This document shows positions 1-8,761 of a stretch of DNA of 64,000 bases, piece after piece. The notes beneath the pieces were generated by a model, which saw only the letters and a program-made list of their open reading frames with translations, made no database searches and was not told the origin of the DNA. Made by a program: the position numbers and the translations under genes. Position 1 is the stretch's first letter. Each line of letters begins with the position of its first letter. This DNA is from Nocardia kruczakiae NBRC 101016 (GTDB lineage Bacteria > Actinomycetota > Actinomycetes > Mycobacteriales > Mycobacteriaceae). The DNA lies in the NCBI RefSeq assembly GCF_001612965.1, contig NZ_BDBL01000007.1, positions 62,001-126,000 on the forward strand, given 5' to 3'.

Positions 1-225
<225 letters not shown>

Positions 226-296
226 GCGCTCGCGGCCGCGGCGGTTCGGGTATTGTCGAGCAGCTGGAGAGCTGCACTTCATGAGGGGTTTCGCGA

Positions 297-533
297 ATGG
301 TGGTCCAGATGCCACAGCCTGATATGCAAGAGCGCTACAACCCGTACACCGGGAAGCGGATCGTCGTGGGCCTCGACGATCCGGTGCCGGCGGCCGCGGC
401 CCTGGGCCTGGAACCGCCGCGCTTCTGCGAGCAGTGCGGTCGCCGGATGATCGTGCAGGTGAGTCCGGACGGCTGGTGGGCGAAATGCTCGCGGCACGGG
501 GTGATCGATTCCCACAGCCTGGACCATCGCTGA
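297..533 (+). CDS. bsaP: Biotin synthase auxiliary protein BsaP
   Basis: A 78-residue protein directly downstream of bioB. It carries a CxxC pair (Cys44, Cys47) and a third Cys64 followed by His67, a likely metal or iron-sulfur binding set. In mycobacteria the equivalent small gene after bioB (Rv1590) is needed for biotin synthase to turn over dethiobiotin; the assignment here rests on position, size and cysteine pattern. Its stop overlaps the next start (TGATG at 531-535), so translation is probably coupled. The ATG at 297 follows a purine-rich AGGGG sequence. Confidence 0.85.
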   Translation: MVVQMPQPDMQERYNPYTGKRIVVGLDDPVPAAAALGLEPPRFCEQCGRRMIVQVSPDGWWAKCSRHGVIDSHSLDHR

Positions 534-1159
534 TGACCTCCCGCGGCGCCGCCGCAGCCTCTCCCGCACCGCGCGAGCTGCGCGCGGCGCTGTGGATCGT
601 CGCGGCGGTGCTGGTGGTCAGCATCATCGGCGGCGGAGTGTGGGCCATGCTCGCACCGACCGAGAAGGTCTTCGTCGTCGAACCCGGTAGCGGTATGGCA
701 CTCACCGGGGAAAGTGCGCACCGCTTCGACGCGGTGGCGATCTTCGCCTGCGTCGGCCTGGTGACCGGACTGCTGAGCGCCGCCGCGGTGTGGCGCCGGC
801 GCGCGATGCGCGGGCCGATCATGCTGGTGAGTCTGCTGATCGGTTCGCTGGCCGGAGCCTGGGTGATGTCGTGGTTCGGCGAACAGGTCGCGCGCTGGAT
901 CCACCCCCGCTCCCACAACCCGCCCGTGCACACCGTCGTGGAACTCGCGCCCACCGTCGAAGGCTGGACCGCGCTGCTGCTGCAGCCGCTGGTCGCCGGA
1001 CTGGTCGTGCTCCTGCTCTCGGCGCTGAGCACCTCCGAGGACCTGGGAAGCGGACGCGGTGAACCGCTGGAACCCGCACCCCGCACCCCGCTGTCCGAGG
1101 TGACCTACGGGCCCTACCATCGACCCGGGTCGTATCAGAACGCCGACTCCCAGCGCTGA
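533..1159 (+). CDS. DUF2567 family membrane protein
   Basis: A 208-residue protein with about four membrane segments: residues 15-36, a second pair in the middle containing AIFACVGLVTGLLSAAAVW and LVSLLIGSLAGAWVM, and a last one containing QPLVAGLVVLLLSAL. It matches the conserved membrane protein that follows bioB and bsaP in mycobacteria (Rv1591, DUF2567), whose function is unknown. The start ATG overlaps the bsaP stop by one base, so it is part of the bioB operon. A longer reading from 434 would overlap bsaP heavily and is not preferred. Confidence 0.75.
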   Translation: MTSRGAAAASPAPRELRAALWIVAAVLVVSIIGGGVWAMLAPTEKVFVVEPGSGMALTGESAHRFDAVAIFACVGLVTGLLSAAAVWRRRAMRGPIMLVSLLIGSLAGAWVMSWFGEQVARWIHPRSHNPPVHTVVELAPTVEGWTALLLQPLVAGLVVLLLSALSTSEDLGSGRGEPLEPAPRTPLSEVTYGPYHRPGSYQNADSQR

Positions 1160-1493
1160 GTCGTTCGCGCCGCGGGTGTTGCGCTCGGGACGGCTCCGGA
1201 GACGCGCGCCCGGGTTCGGCCCGCGTCGGTGAGATCGATGCGGCGACAGCCGGTTCGGTCTGCGGACGGTTGCGGGGGATATGACTCCTGCCGTCGGTGG
1301 GTAGCCTGAATCCGGCACTGTGGGGAGGGGGCCGGCGGGTGGATCGGGGGTTTCGGGACCGTGCGAATATCCGGTCCGGAATTCGAATTATTGGCCCCTA
1401 CCACGGCTTTCGTCATATCCTACGGCTCCCGGCCGGGTGGGCCCGCGAAGCTGCACAGTGTCCGAACGATCACCGACTGTGCAGGAGGTACCC
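1160..1493. other. Intergenic region before the nSTAND/WD40 gene
   Basis: These 334 bases hold no convincing gene. There is a patch of lower GC around 1376-1425, where a promoter for the downstream gene could lie, but I see no clear -35/-10 pair. The AGGAGG at 1483-1488 is the ribosome binding site of the next gene. Confidence 0.5.
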
Positions 1494-4400
1494 GTGGAAT
1501 CCGCACCGCCGCGGCGGGGACGGCCCCGATCCTCGCCGAGAACTCTTTTCTCCCAACGCTTCGCGGAACTGTTCGCCGCCGCCGGCAATCCCACGCTGCG
1601 ACGGGTCGCGGCGGCAGCCGAGGCGCGGATGCGCGCCACCCGCGGCCCGGGACAGAAGTCTCCGGTGTCGGTGCAGCGCCTCAGCGATTGGAAGGCGGGC
1701 CGGAATGTGCCCGCGCGCTTCGAATCCCTGCTGCCGGTGCTGCTCACCCTGATCGACGAGGCCCGCAAATCCAGCCTTCCGGTGACCCCGTCGCTGCTGG
1801 ATCTGCACCAGTGGCAACAACTGTGGACCGATTCGAACGACTGGGATCCGAATTCCGAAGCGGCCGATGTCGTCTGCCCGTATCTCGGTCTGGCGTCGTA
1901 CCGATCCGAGGACGTCGACGTCTTCTTCGGTCGCGCCCGGCATACGGCGGACCTGGTCGGCCTGATCCGCACCACCGCTGCGGGCGACGGCGGACTTGTG
2001 GTTCTCGTCGGCGCCTCCGGGGCTGGTAAATCCTCCCTGCTGCATGCGGGAGTGCTTCCGGCCCTGACCGATTCGGATCCCGCATGGGCGATCGCCACCA
2101 TGACACCCGGCCCGGATCCGATGCGGGCGTTGCTCGCGGCGGTGGATTCCCAGGGCGTCTCGTCGATTCCGCCCGATATCGCCGATCGCCGTGACACCGC
2201 CGCGGAGACAGGACGTCCGGACCTGACGGGCTCGTCACCGGGCGGAGAGTCCGACCGGTCCGAACCCGAACCGGGACAACCGGTGTCACCTGCGCACCCG
2301 CCGACGGGTGCGCGGCAGGTCGCGGTCGGCTCCGAGGTCGATCTGGTGGGTTCGGTACCCGATGCTGTCGCCCGATGGGCATCGGCCGGGCGGCGGATAT
2401 TGGTGGTCGACCAGCTGGAGGAACTGTTCACGCTGTGCCGGGAGGAGCGCGCGCGTGCCGAATTCCTTGCGGTGCTGGAACATCTGGCCGTCGCGAACGA
2501 ACATGCCCCGGTGGCGGTCGTCGCCGCGATCCGGGCGGACTTCTACGCGCGTTGCCTGGACGAGCCCGTTCTGGAAGACGCGCTGAAACATCGCAGCTAT
2601 CTGCTGGGCCCGATGCGGCTGGACGAGTTGGCCGACGCCATCACCCGCCCCGCCGAAATGGCCGGATACAAACTGGAATCCGGCCTCGAGGAACTGGTGA
2701 TCAGCGAGCTGTGTGGCCTCGGCGGCGGAGGGGACCGCCGAAGCTACGACCCGGGTGCGCTGCCGCTGGTGTCCCATGTGATGGAGGCGGTGTGGGAGCG
2801 CCGCGACGGCTCCCGGCTGACGATCGAGGGCTACCGAGCCGCCGGGGGAGTGCTCGGCTCGGTCGCGGCCACCGCCGAACAGGCATGGAACGACCTCACC
2901 GACCTCCAGCGCGCCGTGGGTAAACAGGTGCTGCTCGGCCTGGTCGCGGTCGGTGACGACTCCCGCGACACCCGCCGTAAGGTCTCGCGCGCCGAATTGC
3001 TCACCCGCACAGTCGAAGCCGCCGACGCGGCCCTCGACGCCCTGGCCCGCACCCGCCTGATCACCCTCGACGCCGACACCGCCTACCTCACCCACGAAAT
3101 CGTCCTGGACGCCTGGCCCCGCCTGCGCTCTTGGATCGACGACGACCGCGTCGGCTACCTGGAACGCCAACGCCTGCACACCGATGCCGCCGACTGGGCG
3201 GAGCACGACCGAGACCCGTCGCTGCTGTATCGCGGAGCACGTCTGACCACGATGCGCGACCACGCCCGCAACGCCGCCCTCGGTCCGGTGGCGGCGGAAT
3301 TCCTGGGCGCCTCGGAGTCGGCCCGCAAGCGCGCACAGCGCCGCGCGACGGCACGAAGGTCGGCGCTGGCCGTGCTGACCGTGGTCTCGCTCGCCCTCGC
3401 CGGTGTCGCATTCGTCCAGAGCCACAACGCCTCCCACGAACGGGACAACGCCGTGTTCCGTTCGGTGCTGGCCGAGGCGGATCGAGTGGAGGGCTCGGAT
3501 CCGTCGCTGTCGGCGCAGTTGGATCTGGTGGCGTACCGGATGAATCGCGATGATCCGGGGGCTCGTGCCCGGATGGTGAACACGCAGACCATGCCCCTCG
3601 CGGCACGGCTGCCCGGCCACGACGGATGGGTCTATTCGGTGGCCATCAGCCCCGACGGCACGACAATGGCATCCTCCGGCGGCGACAACACGATTCGGCT
3701 ATGGGACATTTCGGATCACAGCCATCCGCACTCGCTCGGCGCGCCGATTACCGGGCACACCGACTTCGTGTACGAACTCGCATTCGGTCGTGAGGGGTCT
3801 GTTCTGGCGTCCAAGAGCGCAGATCACACCGTCCGGTTGTGGGATGTTCGTCACCCTGGTCGTCCCGCGCAACTCGGACGCGAGATCCCCGCAGGATACG
3901 CGCGCGGGCTGACGATGAGCGCGGACGGCGCCACATTGCTCACGGCCGCTGACAGCGGCGGAATCGACGCGTTCGATATTTCTCATCCGGACAACCCGGT
4001 CACGGTCGGCACGATCATCCCACGTTCGGGAGCGCCGGGGGACTCGTACGAGATGGTGAGGTTCAGCGCCGACCTGCACCGGGCGCTCACGCTGACCCTC
4101 GACAAACACACACAGATCTGGCAACTGGACGATGTGCGGAAACCCGCAGTCCCGCAGGGAAATTTGGCCGAAAAGGTCAACTCTATCGCCTTGAGTCCTG
4201 ACGGTGATACTGCCGCTGTTGCAGTGAACAGGACGGTGGAGTTGTGGAATGTCTCGGCGCCGTCGCACCCGCAGCGGGCGCCGTCGCCTCTCCAGGACGC
4301 ACAGGTGACGATGCACGCGCCGCTGGCGTTCCGCGCCGACAGTCGAGTTCTCGCCGACGAGTCGAATGGAGTGGTGCGGCTGTGGGACGTGAGCGACATC

Positions 4401-5612
4401 GGCAATCCCTTGCCGGCCGGACGGCCGTTGGCGGGGGTGAAGGGAGCATTGAGCGGGTTGTCGTTCACCCCGGGCGGAGGGGAGGTTGCCACAGCTGGAC
4501 AGGACGGGAGTGTGCGGCTGTGGTCGCTGCCGGGCCCGGTCGGGAGGGATAAGCCGCATGGCCGAGTGGTTGCGGTACGGAGCAATCGGGTGGCTATGCT
4601 CGACGGACCAGCTATCGAGATCTGGTCACTGGAAGGATCGGCAACCGCGCATCGGATCGGCCGGATCGCTCTGCACGGGGGCGGATCGCGAGGGCCGCTC
4701 CGTGTGACCATCAGTTCCGACGCTCGAAGGGTCATGGTGATCGATGCCTTCTCGAATCCCGAACTGTTCGATATCAGCGATGGGAAGACGATCGCCTCGC
4801 TCGGGCGAATACCGGTTGACCCGTCGACAGGCGGGCGCGATGACGGGATTGTTGATGCGGTTGCATTCGACGGCCGATCCGAACGAATAGTCGTCGCGGG
4901 ACGTAGCGCCGACACAACGTGGTTCCAACTGTGGGATATTTCCGATCCGGCTCGGTTCGCGGCGGCGAGTGCACGGATGCCTATCACTGGCAGGAAGTAC
5001 CCGTACATATTCAGCGTCGAATTCGTGGCGGGTGGAAGATATCTCGCCGTGAGCCAGCTCGGCGGGGCGGTCGGCCTGTGGAATATCGGCGAGCATGCCG
5101 AGCTCCGATACGTCAGCGAGGTGCGGGGCGGTTCCGCCGAATCTGGACTGCCGTCAGCCGTCACACCGGACGGTCGCATCTTGGTGACCGCCGCCGATGA
5201 TCAAAAGATCCGCGTGTGGGACATTTCGGATCCGGGGGCGCCCAAGCTGGTCGGTGGCCCTCTCAGCGGGCATACATCCATGGTCGCGTCGTTGGTGTTC
5301 GCGCCGGACGGAAAGACACTCGCGTCCGCTGACAGAACCGAGGTCCGGCTGTGGGACTTCAGTGATCCACACCGTCCGCACGGTGTCGACCATGCTGTGG
5401 TCTCGGCGGGCAAGTCGATGTTGGGTCACATCGACTTCTTCCTCGACGGGAAACATTTGGTCGGTGGCGCCGGCGACAGAAGCGCACAGGTGTGGGATCT
5501 CGACCCGCAGCACGTTGTCGACCGAATCTGCTCCACTACGAAATCCGTACTCACCGAAGAGGTATGGCGCGAACACCTGCGGCAGAGGGCGTACCGGCCC
5601 CCATGCGGGTGA
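1494..5612 (+). CDS. nSTAND-type NTPase with N-terminal helical/HTH region, one membrane span and WD40 repeats
   Basis: A 1372-residue signalling ATPase. The order is: an N-terminal helical region (residues about 15-95) resembling the HTH-like segment often fused to these proteins, with the tell-tale RLSDWKAGRNVP; the linker CPYLGLASYRSEDVDVFFGR typical of nSTAND NTPases; Walker A GASGAGKS at 173-180 (Lys179); Walker B with Asp306 in ILVVDQLEELF; a C-terminal helical part; one hydrophobic span at about 622-645; and WD40 blades from about 706 to the end, each closing in RLWD or similar. An unusual Pro/Glu/Ser-rich insert sits between Walker A and B at about 231-280. I chose GTG 1494 because AGGAGG lies 5 nt upstream; an upstream ATG at 1320 has no such site. 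Relatives are NTP-driven switches that sense through their repeats. The ligand and output are unknown; defence, signalling or morphogenesis are all possible. Confidence 0.8.
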   Translation: MESAPPRRGRPRSSPRTLFSQRFAELFAAAGNPTLRRVAAAAEARMRATRGPGQKSPVSVQRLSDWKAGRNVPARFESLLPVLLTLIDEARKSSLPVTPSLLDLHQWQQLWTDSNDWDPNSEAADVVCPYLGLASYRSEDVDVFFGRARHTADLVGLIRTTAAGDGGLVVLVGASGAGKSSLLHAGVLPALTDSDPAWAIATMTPGPDPMRALLAAVDSQGVSSIPPDIADRRDTAAETGRPDLTGSSPGGESDRSEPEPGQPVSPAHPPTGARQVAVGSEVDLVGSVPDAVARWASAGRRILVVDQLEELFTLCREERARAEFLAVLEHLAVANEHAPVAVVAAIRADFYARCLDEPVLEDALKHRSYLLGPMRLDELADAITRPAEMAGYKLESGLEELVISELCGLGGGGDRRSYDPGALPLVSHVMEAVWERRDGSRLTIEGYRAAGGVLGSVAATAEQAWNDLTDLQRAVGKQVLLGLVAVGDDSRDTRRKVSRAELLTRTVEAADAALDALARTRLITLDADTAYLTHEIVLDAWPRLRSWIDDDRVGYLERQRLHTDAADWAEHDRDPSLLYRGARLTTMRDHARNAALGPVAAEFLGASESARKRAQRRATARRSALAVLTVVSLALAGVAFVQSHNASHERDNAVFRSVLAEADRVEGSDPSLSAQLDLVAYRMNRDDPGARARMVNTQTMPLAARLPGHDGWVYSVAISPDGTTMASSGGDNTIRLWDISDHSHPHSLGAPITGHTDFVYELAFGREGSVLASKSADHTVRLWDVRHPGRPAQLGREIPAGYARGLTMSADGATLLTAADSGGIDAFDISHPDNPVTVGTIIPRSGAPGDSYEMVRFSADLHRALTLTLDKHTQIWQLDDVRKPAVPQGNLAEKVNSIALSPDGDTAAVAVNRTVELWNVSAPSHPQRAPSPLQDAQVTMHAPLAFRADSRVLADESNGVVRLWDVSDIGNPLPAGRPLAGVKGALSGLSFTPGGGEVATAGQDGSVRLWSLPGPVGRDKPHGRVVAVRSNRVAMLDGPAIEIWSLEGSATAHRIGRIALHGGGSRGPLRVTISSDARRVMVIDAFSNPELFDISDGKTIASLGRIPVDPSTGGRDDGIVDAVAFDGRSERIVVAGRSADTTWFQLWDISDPARFAAASARMPITGRKYPYIFSVEFVAGGRYLAVSQLGGAVGLWNIGEHAELRYVSEVRGGSAESGLPSAVTPDGRILVTAADDQKIRVWDISDPGAPKLVGGPLSGHTSMVASLVFAPDGKTLASADRTEVRLWDFSDPHRPHGVDHAVVSAGKSMLGHIDFFLDGKHLVGGAGDRSAQVWDLDPQHVVDRICSTTKSVLTEEVWREHLRQRAYRPPCG

Positions 5613-5624
5613 CCGTTCTCGACC

Positions 5625-5657
5625 CCCGGATCGCCATTTATTCGATGGCGATCCGGG
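5625..5657 (+). terminator. Intrinsic-type hairpin after the nSTAND/WD40 gene
   Basis: A perfect 13-bp stem (CCCGGATCGCCAT with its complement) around a 7-nt loop, 12 nt after the stop codon at 5612. The T-run after it is short, as is usual in high-GC actinobacteria. Confidence 0.75.
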
Positions 5658-5707
5658 TTCACGGTAGTTACCGTTGCGTCCGGTCAGCCAGGAGGGGAGG
5701 TGTAGGA

Positions 5708-5884
5708 ATGGCAGGAATGACGACGCGATCGGAAAGTGATTGCGCGGCAATCGAATCCAGTGAGCGGCCCGATCTCACCGCGTGGCGGCGGCGCCACGAA
5801 CTTCGCAGATCCGCTGCGGCGCAGCCGGTGGCGAACAAGCGCACCTATCGGCGCACGGTCAAGCATCGGGACCGGCAGTGGTGA
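5708..5884 (+). CDS. Small basic hypothetical protein
   Basis: A 58-residue ORF whose C-terminal half is rich in Arg and Lys. I do not recognise a family. The support is a strong purine tract (GGAGGGGAGG at about 5691-5700) about 8 nt before ATG 5708, and an uninterrupted reading that ends 18 nt before the convergent dedA stop. An alternative ATG lies at 5717. It follows the terminator of the nSTAND gene, so it is probably transcribed separately. It could be a real small nucleic-acid-binding protein or a chance ORF. Confidence 0.4.
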   Translation: MAGMTTRSESDCAAIESSERPDLTAWRRRHELRRSAAAQPVANKRTYRRTVKHRDRQW

Positions 5885-5902
5885 ATCGGCGGGGGTAGGG
5901 AT

Positions 5903-6547
5903 TCAGCGCCCGTCGTGGGTGGCGTGGTATTCGGATTCGATCTTCTTCTCTTGGCGTCGTTCGCGCAGCTTCCACACGATCAGCGCCACGACGACGATCA
6001 CCACCACCGCGATCGCCATATCGCGGCCGACGGTCTTTGCCACCGTCTCGTAGGAATTGCCGGCGACGTAGCCGAGGACCACGAAGGTCGTTCCCCAGAC
6101 GATGCCGCCGAAGGCGTTGAACGAAAGGAACTTCGGGTATGGCATGCGGGAGGCGCCCACCAGGGCGGGCATCACCGCGCGGAAGAAGGCGGTGAAGCGG
6201 CCGAGGAAGACCGCCCAGCCGCCGCGGCGGGCGAGGAAATCCTGCGCCTTGTCCAGGCGGCCGCGGTGTTTGTCGAGGAAGGAGGCGGCGAGCAGACGGC
6301 TGCCGAAATGTTTGCCCACCTCGTAGCCCACCGAGTCGCCGATGATCGCCGCGGCCACGACCAGCACGATCATCGCCCAGAGCACGACGTGACCCTGACT
6401 GGCGGCCACGCCGCCCAGGACGGCCGCGGTCTCCCCCGGAATCACGAATCCGACGAAGATCGCGTCCTCGGCGAACACCAGCAGCCCGACCGTGAGATAG
6501 ACCCACACCGGCGCGATATCGAGAATCCGGTGCATCAGCGATTCCAT
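5903..6547 (-). CDS. DedA family membrane protein
   Basis: A 214-residue polytopic protein with the DedA/SNARE-associated pattern: FVIPGETAAVLGGVAA near the N-terminus, the re-entrant region GDSVGYEVGKHFG, and the core motif FLGRFTAFFRAVMPALVGASRMP containing the conserved arginines. DedA proteins move undecaprenyl phosphate or other phospholipids across the membrane and support envelope integrity. The C-terminal tail is charged and cytoplasmic. A TAGCGT box lies 7 nt before the ATG, suggesting a leaderless transcript. The gene converges on the small ORF ending at 5884. Confidence 0.88.
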   Translation of the reverse strand: MESLMHRILDIAPVWVYLTVGLLVFAEDAIFVGFVIPGETAAVLGGVAASQGHVVLWAMIVLVVAAAIIGDSVGYEVGKHFGSRLLAASFLDKHRGRLDKAQDFLARRGGWAVFLGRFTAFFRAVMPALVGASRMPYPKFLSFNAFGGIVWGTTFVVLGYVAGNSYETVAKTVGRDMAIAVVVIVVVALIVWKLRERRQEKKIESEYHATHDGR

Positions 6548-6554
6548 TCCGCCG

Positions 6555-6560
6555 ACGCTA
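6555..6560 (-). promoter_or_regulatory. -10 box of dedA (leaderless)
   Basis: TAGCGT read on the minus strand, 7 nt before the start codon at 6547. The distance puts transcription start at or next to the ATG. Confidence 0.5.
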
Positions 6561-6786
6561 CCGTGCGCGGACCCAGGCGTCCGGCGGCGGTCGGCGCAGT
6601 GTTCCGGCGGCCCCCTGTCCGCGCGCCGACCACACGCAGCCCGCTCACGCGGCAGTCGATGCCCTCGGGCTCAGCGGCCGGCAACCCCCGATCCGATGCC
6701 GGACGATGTCGGATCCGGGCGCGCGACGGCGCGACCCGAGGTGGACCGCACTCCACGCATCGCCCGGAACACGCCGTGCAAGCCGT

Positions 6787-7503
6787 TCACCCCGGGGGTC
6801 GCAGCGCCGCGAATTCGTCGGTCACGCGGATCTCGTCGTCGGTGAACCGATAGACCGCCGCGGGCCGCCCACCCGATTTACCCGGCGCGGCGGTCTCTCC
6901 GGTCGGCGTGATCACCTTGCGGCGGCTCAACACTCGTTGCAGGTTGGTGGTGTCGACATCGTAACCCAGTGCGGTGCAATATATTTCGCGCAACGTCGAC
7001 ATGGTGAACGACGAAGGTGCCAGGGCGAAGGCGATATTGGTGTACGAGAGCTTCGCCGCCAGCCGGGTGCGGGCGTGATGCACGACGGTGCCGTGGTCGA
7101 ACGACATGTTCGGCAGGGCCGACACCGGATGCCAGCGGGTGTCGGCGGGCAGTTGCGGGTCCGCGGTCAGCGGCACCAGTCCCAGATAGGCCGAGGCGAT
7201 GCGGCGCACCCCGGGCACTCGATGCGGATCGCTGAAGACCGACAGCTGCTCGATATGCCACAGCTCACGTACATCGACCTTCTCGGCCAGCTGACGGCGG
7301 GCGGAGGTGTCGAGATCCTCGTCGTCGCGCAGCCGGCCGCCGGGTAGCGACCAGGTGCCGGTCTGGGGTTCCATCGCCCGCTGCCACAGCAACACCCCGA
7401 GTTCGGTGCGGAGGCCGTGATTGCCGCGCGGACTCTGCGGATCCACCGGTTCGCTCGCAATCACCGAGTGATCACCCCCCGGACCTGCGGTGACGGTGTC
7501 CAT
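6787..7503 (-). CDS. NrtR/NdnR-type Nudix-fold transcriptional regulator of NAD synthesis
   Basis: A 238-residue protein with an N-terminal Nudix fold (LGVLLWQRAMEPQTGTWSLPGG, then a degenerate Nudix box around GRLRDDEDLDTSARRQLAEKV) and a C-terminal winged helix ending in GRPAAVYRFTDDEIRVTDEF. A Nudix box lacking part of its catalytic glutamates is typical of NrtR repressors, which bind an NAD-related metabolite rather than hydrolyse it. The gene is divergent from nadABC, as in mycobacteria and corynebacteria. I prefer ATG 7503; the in-frame reading continues upstream to 7710 but would cross the operator and the nadA promoter. The ribosome binding site before 7503 is weak, so a nearby GTG at 7524 remains possible. 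Confidence 0.85.
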   Translation of the reverse strand: MDTVTAGPGGDHSVIASEPVDPQSPRGNHGLRTELGVLLWQRAMEPQTGTWSLPGGRLRDDEDLDTSARRQLAEKVDVRELWHIEQLSVFSDPHRVPGVRRIASAYLGLVPLTADPQLPADTRWHPVSALPNMSFDHGTVVHHARTRLAAKLSYTNIAFALAPSSFTMSTLREIYCTALGYDVDTTNLQRVLSRRKVITPTGETAAPGKSGGRPAAVYRFTDDEIRVTDEFAALRPPG

Positions 7504-7550
7504 GAAGCGACGAACCTGGAACACCGCGGTGAGCGATTCGTGAATGGTGC

Positions 7551-7556
7551 TACTAT
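7551..7556 (+). promoter_or_regulatory. Candidate -10 of the nadABC promoter
   Basis: TACTAT, followed 8 nt later by the 21-bp palindrome. Transcription would start at about 7562-7563 just before or inside the operator, giving simple steric repression. The -35 is not clear. Confidence 0.4.
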
Positions 7557-7564
7557 GGGCCACG

Positions 7565-7585
7565 TTTTCGATTGTAAGTCGAAAA
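7565..7585. promoter_or_regulatory. Candidate NrtR operator between nrtR and nadA
   Basis: TTTTCGA-N7-TCGAAAA is a perfect inverted repeat with 7-bp arms and a 7-bp spacer, in the gap between a divergent NrtR-type regulator and nadA. It lies at the expected +1 of nadA. Size and position match NrtR/NdnR operators of related bacteria; binding is inferred. Confidence 0.7.
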
Positions 7586-7658
7586 CCGGGTTGAAGCGAA
7601 TCGGCCCGGGGTGATGCGCGTGGCGCGAGTGCCGCGCGCATGAGGAAGGAGCCATGCC

Positions 7659-8720
7659 ATGGCGTCAATGAGTCTGACGACAGCGACCACTGGTCCGACG
7701 ACGCAGGCATTCGCAGCGCAGGTCATCGACGGTCCGGACGGGTTCGGCGGAGTCGAGGCCACGCCGGAGTGGGCGCAGGAGATCAAGCGGCTGGCGCGCG
7801 AGCGCAACGCCACCATCCTGGCGCACAACTACCAGCTACCCGAGATCCAGGATGTGGCCGATCACGTCGGCGATTCCCTGGCCCTGTCGCGGATCGCCGC
7901 CGAGGCGCCCGAGGACACCATCGTGTTCTGCGGCGTGCACTTCATGGCCGAGACCGCGAAGATTCTCAGCCCGGACAAGACCGTGCTGATTCCGGACCAG
8001 CGCGCGGGCTGCTCGCTGGCCGACTCCATCACCGCCGACGACCTGCGCGCGTGGAAGGCCGAACATCCGGGCGCCCTCGTGGTGTCGTATGTGAACACCA
8101 CCGCCGCGGTGAAGGCGCTGACAGACATCTGCTGCACCTCGTCCAATGCCGTCGACGTGGTCGCCTCCATCGATCCCGACCGCGAGGTGCTGTTCCTGCC
8201 CGACCAGTTCCTCGGCGCCCACGTGAAGCGGGTGACCGGGCGGGAGAACATGCACATCTGGGCCGGTGAATGCCACGTGCACGCCGGCATCAACGGCGAC
8301 GAACTGACCGAACAGGCCCGCACCCATCCCGATGCCGAGCTGTTCGTGCATCCCGAATGCGGTTGCGCCACCTCGGCTCTGTATCTCGCGGGGGAGGGCG
8401 CGTTCCCGGCCGACCGGGTCCACATCCTGTCCACCGGCGGCATGATCGACGCCGCGAAGGCGGCGCAGTCGAGCCAGGTCCTGGTCGCCACCGAGGTCGG
8501 CATGCTGCACCAGCTGCGCAAGGCCGCCCCGGGCATCGACTTCCAGGCCGTCAACGATCGCGCGTCCTGCAAGTACATGAAGATGATCACGCCGGCCGCG
8601 CTGCTGCGCTGCCTGACCGACGAACTCGACGAGGTGCACGTCGATCCGGAAACCGCAGCGCTGGCACGTAATTCGGTGCAGCGCATGATCGCCATCGGCA
8701 ATCCCGGCGGCGGCGAATAG
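7659..8720 (+). CDS. nadA: Quinolinate synthase
   Basis: A 353-residue enzyme that condenses iminoaspartate with dihydroxyacetone phosphate to quinolinate, the first ring compound of de novo NAD synthesis. Recognisable parts are the start motif [45 protein letters not shown] and HPECGC, which supply the three cysteines of the [4Fe-4S] cluster. AAGGAG lies just before the ATG at 7659. It is the first gene of nadABC, with 41 nt to nadB, and is probably repressed by the divergent NrtR-type protein. Confidence 0.96.
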   Translation: MASMSLTTATTGPTTQAFAAQVIDGPDGFGGVEATPEWAQEIKRLARERNATILAHNYQLPEIQDVADHVGDSLALSRIAAEAPEDTIVFCGVHFMAETAKILSPDKTVLIPDQRAGCSLADSITADDLRAWKAEHPGALVVSYVNTTAAVKALTDICCTSSNAVDVVASIDPDREVLFLPDQFLGAHVKRVTGRENMHIWAGECHVHAGINGDELTEQARTHPDAELFVHPECGCATSALYLAGEGAFPADRVHILSTGGMIDAAKAAQSSQVLVATEVGMLHQLRKAAPGIDFQAVNDRASCKYMKMITPAALLRCLTDELDEVHVDPETAALARNSVQRMIAIGNPGGGE

Positions 8721-8761
8721 CACCGGCACCCGCCTCCGGGCGGGCCGGAAAGGTTCGATCG

